Source: Thoreauomyces humboldtii (lineage: Eukaryota; Chytridiomycota; Chytridiomycetes; Spizellomycetales; Powellomycetaceae). From it: DNA of 13,070 nt. The DNA lies in contig JADGJA010000657.1 of assembly GCA_027596035.1 (NCBI GenBank), positions 1-13,070 of the forward strand, given 5' to 3'. Of this stretch, positions 7,781-13,070 are shown piece by piece. Position 1 is the stretch's first letter, and every line of letters starts with the position of its first letter. Position numbers and translations under genes: made by a program. Below the pieces are notes generated by a model. The model did no database searches, was not told the DNA's origin, and saw only the letters and a program-made list of their open reading frames with translations.

Positions 7781-8506
7781 TTACTCTTTCTCGTCCTCCA
7801 AGTCGCTATCTGGATTGAGACGACGAAACGCGACCTCGACGTTTCCCACGTCCTCCGTCGATGGAGGTACCGCGGTGGCCAAGTCTCGATAAAATGAAAG
7901 GAGAAGCTGTTTCTGTTCCAACTCTTTGAGAGAATCAGCACCGTTCATCAACGACGCAAGGGACTCGTTGACGGGCCAGAATCGCCGTATCCAGCACGAT
8001 CGGCGAAGACGTGGCTCCCACGTGTGGGGAATGCTTCCTTCACATTCCTTGCATGGGTCATCATCGAAAGAGAGGGCGGGACCCGGAAACACGGTCCGAC
8101 AGATCCATTGTCCGGCGAGGCGTAGCTGAGGAGTGAGAGCGCGATTCCAACTGAAGTGGTCCTGTACCCAGGAAATCTGCTCCAGGGATGCGAGAGCCAC
8201 GCCTGGCGAGGTACCGGTCTCACTGAGAAGTCTGATCAGTATGTGCTTGTCCAGCAGACCGGCTCGCATCAGATGACAGAGTTTCAATCCAAAGGTTTCC
8301 TCCGTGAAGACTTGGTCGAGAATGGCACTTTCCATACGGTGCTTCACGTTCGGGTTTCGAGTGATTTGGCGAAAGTGTCGGGAAACAAGCGCAAGCTTGG
8401 AGGGGAGGACGTGGGTCTGAGCCAAGATTTCCGTCCAGATCTCAATAGGAAGGGCAGCGTCCAGTTGCTGTCGCTTTGGTGCAGGCGGAACTACTGATTG
8501 GTCCAT
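7781..8506 (-). CDS. F-box-like protein, intact paralogue, single exon
   Basis: The 241-residue frame starts at MDQSVVPPAPK and ends in an acidic LEDEKE tail with TAA at 7783-7781. Residues about 18-48 (LPIEIWTEILAQTH then LPSKLALVSRHFRQIT) fit the F-box pattern L-P-x-E-I followed by LALVSRxFR. In known F-box proteins this segment binds Skp1 and links a substrate to an SCF ubiquitin ligase. The rest has no recognised substrate-binding repeat; it contains a C-x-x-C (152-155) and Trp/Arg-rich blocks (CWIRRFW, 171-177). An upstream in-frame ATG (8617) would add 37 hydrophobic or basic residues. I chose 8506 because the decayed copy at 4649 starts at the equivalent Met. It is upstream of the nuclease-like gene on the same strand, with that gene's start about 850 bp away. 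The F-box call is moderate; the gene being real is supported by the paralogy. Confidence 0.72.
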   Translation of the reverse strand: MDQSVVPPAPKRQQLDAALPIEIWTEILAQTHVLPSKLALVSRHFRQITRNPNVKHRMESAILDQVFTEETFGLKLCHLMRAGLLDKHILIRLLSETGTSPGVALASLEQISWVQDHFSWNRALTPQLRLAGQWICRTVFPGPALSFDDDPCKECEGSIPHTWEPRLRRSCWIRRFWPVNESLASLMNGADSLKELEQKQLLLSFYRDLATAVPPSTEDVGNVEVAFRRLNPDSDLEDEKE

Positions 8507-8711
8507 TTGGCTCAAGGTAATGTAAGAATACTCGATGGACATCCTCACCATGGGATGAGAGGGGGAAAAAAACGTCGCGCAACGGAAGGTAAGGAGGACC
8601 AGACTCGCAGAGTTCAAGGGGAAGCATCAACGAGTCGAACCATACGGCAGGCAGCTGAGGTGCTCGTCACCCGCTAATCTGAGAACCGCGAGCCAGGGCT
8701 GTCCAAAAGAG

Positions 8712-8732
8712 CGCCCCGAACGCCCCGAACGC
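8712..8732. repeat. Short GC-rich direct repeat (CGCCCCGAA x2 plus CGC)
   Basis: Two perfect 9-bp units at 8712-8720 and 8721-8729 followed by a partial third, about 30 bp upstream of the TATA box at 8761. The position suggests tandem activator sites, but no known factor is assigned. Confidence 0.6.
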
Positions 8733-8760
8733 CAGCCCGAGCGCCGACCTGGACAGCTGG

Positions 8761-8769
8761 TATATAAAA
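8761..8769 (+). promoter_or_regulatory. TATA box (TATATAAAA), plus orientation
   Basis: A strong TATA consensus in a GC-rich surrounding. In the plus orientation transcription would start near 8790-8800, yet no ATG frame of useful length follows. It is oriented away from the F-box-like gene at 8506. It may drive a non-coding or decayed transcript. Confidence 0.5.
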
Positions 8770-8850
8770 CGGTGGTCGGCCACGCTTGTCACACGGGGCC
8801 AAGATGGCAACGTGCTGAACAACTCTTAGGATGTGGGGCAAAGGGCGGAG

Positions 8851-8871
8851 GGCTACCTGTGAGCGGTAGCC
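8851..8871 (+). other. Perfect 7-bp hairpin downstream of the orphan TATA box
   Basis: GGCTACC and GGTAGCC pair fully around a 7-nt loop. On its own such a stem can arise by chance, but it lies about 85 bases after the TATA box in a segment with no ORF. Confidence 0.5.
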
Positions 8872-9154
8872 GCTCCCTCAACCCCCTGCTCGTTGCCTCA
8901 AGTCTGTAGCCAGTTCAAGTTCTCGTACGTCTTGGTCACAGAACTTTCCTCACGTTCGGAAGCCACTGCTTGGTCAGGATCCTCAACCCGGTCCTCAACT
9001 AACCTTTCCAGCCGCAGGAGAAACATGTTCCATATCCGGCGGTACAAGGCGGGCCGAGTGCCCCTCTGTCATGTTCGTCCACCTGTTGCCGACAAAAGCC
9101 TTCGTCCGGTTGCCGTTTGCCTCCTGTTACCCTCCTCTGGAACCGCAGAGGGTA

Positions 9155-9160
9155 AATAAA
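9155..9160 (+). promoter_or_regulatory. Possible polyadenylation signal AATAAA
   Basis: Canonical hexamer about 390 bases downstream of the TATA box on the same strand. Together they would frame a short transcript. Fungal genes often lack a strict AATAAA, so this is only suggestive. Confidence 0.3.
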
Positions 9161-10181
9161 ATGCGGGGCGGCAGGTTGACAAAAAACAAAAGGGTGACGA
9201 GGACGAAGGATACGTCGGAAAACTCGAAGGCTAGGAAAAGCCACTAGCGGTGTGGCCATTCCTCGCTGCGATCCGCTCTTGAGACCACCGGCTGGGTCAC
9301 CTCCACAATGAACGGTCCTCCGTACTTTGCAGCGAAGCGAACCTCATCCTTTGGCAACACCTGCCGAATCGTGGGAAAATGCACCCCTTCGAATTCCCGA
9401 GGTTCTCGACGGGATTACTAAGGGAATCATTGAGAGGCAGGACGACCCGGATACGGATCTATTTCGAATGTCATGTGATGCTCACATGGAAATGGGAGAG
9501 ATGGTTTGCATGCCAACCGTAAGGGAAGTCAACAGTGTACAAGTGCAAAGCGCTATACGAACGAAGGTTCCGACGAGCATGTTCGGTCACCCTCAGATCG
9601 CGTGTTATACTGAAGGCACCGGATAGAAGGAAAGGAAGCTCGCAGCCCTTCGGTTCCCACCGGCTCCTGTCAACGTCCGTTTTGCGGATGCTTCAAGAAC
9701 CCGATTTGCTGCTTTCCTTCCAGTCGGCAAATGCAATTGCAAAGCACCAGGAAGTGCTTGACCGAGACACTACCTTGAGCGAGACTCCTGCCAAGAGTCG
9801 ACTCAAAGACCCCATGCAGCAACCACTAAGGTCACAGCCACGAACATCTTCTCGACATTCATTCCTATCAGCAGACGAAAAAACATTTTTTGCGAGAGGA
9901 ATGGTATCACCAGGAGAGAGAAGGAGATGCAGCGAGCAGAGAACGCAATGCTATGAAGTTTCGCGTGCAGTTCATGAGGTTTATGTACATTTGCATAGAG
10001 CATGCTTGATGAGGAACAGGGCTAACAGATATGAGAAAAGCTAGTGCGGCAGACCAACGACCGTTCCAATTGGGATCCTGAAGCGTTCCAGAACGATGAC
10101 AAAAAGGGGAAGAGGAGACATGAGAACTGCATTCTGAACTTGGGAAAAAACCTTAGGAACTTGAACTTCGCAATTCGAACT

Positions 10182-11062
10182 TCACAGCTGATTTCTGCGA
10201 GCCGTTTCAGCGATTGTAGTTGACGTGCACGGCCTATGAAACCGCTTCGGCGGCGGCCTTGCTTGTCTTTCCTGCCAATTCTGGCTCCTGGCGGTCTTCC
10301 ATTTGGACATCTCCTGCACACGGGCTTGAAGGAGCTGAACACGAAACTCGGCGCTGAGCATGTGGAAAAACGGATCTTTCCAAGGATCCTCAGGCAGTTG
10401 AGAGTAGACGTCCGGTTCCACGAGTTCCGGGATGTGGTACTTTTCGGCGAGGTAGAACGTACGTACCAATGCACCTCCTTGACTCTCAACAGAAACAGCG
10501 AGCAGAGACGGCGCACGGATTCTGCCGGAAATTCGCGCTCCGTTGCCGCTTCCAGTAGGTCCTCGACGTTCTCCCAGGTGACGATGTCGTCGATACCAGG
10601 AGATCCGGGCGTGCAGAGCTCCACCATCTTGTCGACACCCAGAGCCTTGGAGACAATGTCCACTTTGATGATGTTCTTCGGGGTCACCACGAATTCGTCG
10701 CCAGTCAGCTTAGAGTACGCGAAATTCACGAAAATCTTGAACTCATCGACGGTGGTGACGCCGGGAGTCACGACCGGGAGGGGGTCCTGGACGACTTCTT
10801 CGTCGGTGAGGGCGGCAAGAGGTTTCTTTGGGTACATTGGAGTCCAGGGACCATTGAACAGGGCGCGAAAGTACTCTGAAGCATGGCTGATGATGACTCG
10901 ATGGACGTCGAAGTAGGTTTCACCAACGACGACGCGCACGTCGGCATCGTGATACTGCGTAAGGGGCACGAAGCCTGGAGTTCTCGAGGACACGTCTGCA
11001 CATCTTTGTGGCGGAGAAGTTGAGCGCACTACGATGAGGTCTTGTCCGGTGAAGTCCTTCAT
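10182..11062 (-). pseudogene. BTB/POZ domain protein with an apparent -1 frameshift
   Basis: ATG at 11062-11060 opens a frame with a clear BTB/POZ fold: DADVRVVVG (39-47), TYFDVHRVIISHASEYFRALF (49-69), and a long loop before FKIFVNFAYSKL and the LGVDKMVELC helix. BTB domains mediate dimerisation and, in many proteins, Cullin-3 binding. Up to residue 198 (LLRVKEVHW) the frame is good. From 10469 the coding sense continues in another frame (VRTFYLAEKYHIPELVEPDVYSQLPEDPWKD...) to a TGA at 10184-10182. The switch falls in the GTACGTACG stretch around 10457-10468. No intron of normal size explains it: the only phase-correct GT-AG options are about 32-35 nt and the latter would remove LAEK. It is therefore a one-base deletion, a sequencing indel or a pseudogene; without it the product would be about 293 residues. 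Divergent from the PP2C gene. Confidence 0.75.
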
Positions 11063-11465
11063 GTGTGTTTTTCTGCGCTTCAGTTTCTGTATCGGGGCGT
11101 GTTGTCCTTGTGATGTGTTATAAGAGTGGGGCGAGAGCCTGCGACTGGTGCCGAGTGCGTTTTTGGGTTTTTGTGAATTACGTCGTCGTCGTCGTCTCCT
11201 CTTGCAGCCATCCCCTTTCCCTCAACACCAACTCTCATTCCAACTGCGGTCCGACATCCCCCTCGACCCTCTCGCGCCCCCGTCTTTTGCCAGCGCTGCA
11301 ACGATAGTGGTCATCGGTAGCAACAGTACCCACCGTACAACACCTCTTGTCGTTCTCGCCAGACCCTTTGCAACCCGCTTTCCCCGCGGCAACCCGCGCG
11401 TCCGAACCTACCCCAACTCTTTGACCTCACATTCCTCAACCAGCAAATAAACTCCAGCAACAACG
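11063..11465. promoter_or_regulatory. Divergent promoter region between the BTB and PP2C genes
   Basis: About 400 bp separate two start codons pointing apart. A TATA-like TTATAAG lies at 11118-11124 in plus orientation, suiting the PP2C gene. Five GTC units run from 11182 to 11196, and the last 250 bp are C- and CT-rich, as in many fungal 5' leaders. A TCTTGCAG at about 11200-11207 after a pyrimidine-rich run could be the acceptor of a leader intron, but no donor is certain. Confidence 0.5.
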
Positions 11466-12794
11466 ATGGGTCAAACACTCTCCGAACCCGTGACGGAGAA
11501 GCACTCGTCCGCAGACGAGGACGAGCGTATCGCCTACGGTGCTAGTGCCATGCAGGGTTGGCGGATAAGTACGAATCTTTGCTGGGCGTTCCCTCGCAAT
11601 CTCCTTAGATCTCGACCCATCTCACACTCCGCTTCTCACTTTCCCCCAGGCATGGAAGATGCCCATACCACCATCCTCAAAATGACTGCTCCTGATTCCT
11701 CCTCAAAGCACATATCCTTCTTCGCAGTCTTCGACGGCCATGGGGGTTCCAACGTGGCAAAGTATTCTGGCGAGAACGTGCACAACAGAGTCGCGGCCGA
11801 ACCCCACTTCTACGACGCTGATGCCGCGGACTACGCGAGCGCCTTGAAGAACGGCTTCCTGGGCATCGACACGGATCTCAGGAAGGACGATCGCTTCAAC
11901 AACGATCCTTCAGGATGCACGGCCGTGGCTGCCATCATTACCGACGATTGGAGGATCATCGTGGGGAACGCGGGGGATTCGAGGGCCGTGCTGAGTGCGA
12001 ACGGCGTGGCCGTTCCTCTCTCGTTCGATCACAAGCCTGTGAACCCCGGTATGTTCGGGTCACGATGCGAGCTGAGCTATGCAGCTATTGGGAGGATGCT
12101 TTGCGCCGAGGAACTCATGCGCGACATTGTTTTCCGTCATTCTCACAGAGGAAACCCAGCGTATCACTGCCGCTGGTGGCTTTGTCGAGTTCGGTCGCGT
12201 GAACGGTAAGCAAACTTTCGCCATGGCGTTTCTTCCGCGATCAAAAATATCAGAGGCTCATGTTCGGCTGCCCCAACTTTCTCAGGAAACCTCGCTCTTT
12301 CCCGAGCCATCGGCGATTTCGAGTTCAAGAAGTCCTCGAACCTTCCGGCCGAGCAACAAGTCGTGACCGCGAATCCCGATGTGACGGAGCGCAAGCTTCT
12401 CGACACGGACGAGTTTGTCGTCGTTGCTTGCGATGGTATGCAACATTCATCTAACTTTCCCATTGTCCCCTGTCCGCTCACATCCTATTCATCCGAAGGC
12501 ATCTGGGACTGCATGTCGAACCAGCAAGTGGTCGACTTTGTTCGTCAAAAGGTGGTCGCCGGACTCTCCCTTCAGCAGATCTGCGAAACCATGATGGAAC
12601 ACTGTCTCGCCTCCGCCAGCGACCTCGGCGGCGTCGGATGCGACAACATGACGGTCGTGGTCGTGGCGCTCACCAAATCTCACGGTGGAAGCAAGGACAA
12701 GTGGGCGGAGGAGGTGGCGACAAGGGCAAAGGCAGCCGGAATTCGTGTCGACGAGGTCACACCCAAAGTCACCGACCAGGATGAATCAGACTAG
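11466..12794 (+). CDS. PP2C-type Ser/Thr protein phosphatase (Ptc2/Ptc3-like), 5 exons
   Basis: Exons 11466-11568, 11650-12048, 12149-12205, 12286-12435 and 12499-12794 give 334 residues. All four introns (81, 100, 80 and 63 bp) interrupt codons in phase 1. The PP2C motifs appear in order: GWRISMEDAHT (E37, D38), FAVFDGHGGSN (D63, G64), SGCTAVAAI, NAGDSRAVLS, LSFDHKP, SRAIGDFEFK, VVACDGIWD (D236) and GCDNMTVVVV (D285). The metal-binding acidic residues of the family are all present, so the enzyme should be an active Mg/Mn-dependent phosphatase removing phosphate from Ser/Thr. Fungal relatives down-regulate stress MAP kinase (HOG), unfolded-protein and checkpoint signalling. The MGQTLSEP start with Gly2 and Ser6 fits N-myristoylation and closely resembles Ptc2/Ptc3. 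The C-terminal tail after the catalytic domain is short. Start choice is firm. Confidence 0.96.
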
Positions 12795-13070
12795 TGAAAG
12801 AAGAATGCGCAGACGACCAATCGAGACCGATGGAGGGACGATCTTTGTCCATTCCGCTCACGCTCGACCGACGCCCTTCAAGGAAAGCCACTTTCATCCC
12901 CTCGCCAACACTTGGACACAAATAGCAAGTCGTTCAATCTCTCACCGGGGGGCTCACTATCCTTCTCATCTCGTGGTCCGTTGTTTGTTCCCACCCTCTC
13001 TGCTTTTGTTTTTTTGAACCATCTTTCCACCGTCCCAGGCCTCTCGCACAACCCCTCCTCGCCCCCAAAC

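Larger units (their letters stand above)
8507..10181. other. Long stretch without a definable gene
   Basis: Contains the 5' flank of the F-box-like gene and the 3' flank of the BTB gene. In between are a TATA box, a short GC-rich direct repeat, a hairpin and an AATAAA (listed separately) but no frame that starts at ATG and looks coding. The plus frame across 9327-9626 includes a fragment (LRIPEVLDGI, about 9393-9422) reminiscent of mushroom F-box starts, but it has no ATG and the similarity is short. A plus frame to 10044 and a minus 66-codon frame (10003-9803) ending in a hydrophobic MFVAVTLVVAAW segment overlap each other; neither can be supported. Confidence 0.45.

Noticed and set aside
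9803..10003. 66-codon minus frame ending in a hydrophobic segment
   Set aside because: The hydrophobic part is at the C-terminus directly before a stop, and no acceptable intron extends it; not enough for a secreted or membrane protein call.
10022..11062. A 346-codon minus frame for the BTB gene read straight through
   Set aside because: After about residue 198 the original frame is Arg/Ser/Phe-rich noise, while the alternative frame (10469-10182) carries sensible protein sequence.

Overview
The window looks like nuclear DNA of a filamentous basidiomycete, most likely an Agaricomycete. The reasons are compact genes split by short introns of 54-100 bp with GTNNGT-type donors and CTRAC/CTAAC-like branch sites, fairly high GC, a PP2C phosphatase closest in layout to fungal Ptc2/Ptc3, and BTB/POZ and F-box-like singletons of the kind that are expanded in mushroom genomes. 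This assignment is inference; no marker gene here names a species.

Layout, left to right. At 77-1423 (+) is the 3' part of a gene whose product matches the pheophorbide a oxygenase (PaO)-type C-terminal domain of a Rieske oxygenase; the iron-sulfur part must lie left of the window. Then comes about 1.2 kb without a convincing gene, a clean tRNA-Leu(AAG) at 2630-2712, and another poorly coding stretch holding a GCGA microsatellite. From 3911 to 8506 lies a minus-strand cluster: an intact F-box-like gene (8506-7781), a seven-exon gene of unknown identity whose N-terminal third carries a plausible PD-(D/E)XK nuclease core (6932-4634), and a decayed second copy of the F-box-like gene (4649-3911) that begins inside the last exon of the middle gene. 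From 8507 to 10181 nothing can be called as a gene, but it contains an orphan TATA box, short repeats, a hairpin and an AATAAA. A BTB/POZ gene with an apparent -1 frameshift (11062-10182, -) and an intact PP2C phosphatase gene with five exons (11466-12794, +) are divergently arranged across about 400 bp.

The most unusual observation is inside the middle gene. A 129-bp segment covering the end of one exon, a whole intron and the start of the next exon is present twice head to tail (5653-5525 and 5524-5394). The event copied the intron with both splice sites and created a new 66-nt, phase-symmetric exon that is a chimera of its two neighbours. Older, more diverged copies of the same modules make up exons 3, 5 and 6, so the C-terminal half of this protein has grown by repeated internal duplication. 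The two F-box-like copies flanking the gene point to local segmental duplication as well.

The genes do not form an obvious pathway. PP2C is a conserved housekeeping-type signalling enzyme; the other loci look like lineage-specific accessory genes. I see no CRISPR, plasmid, virus or complete transposon.
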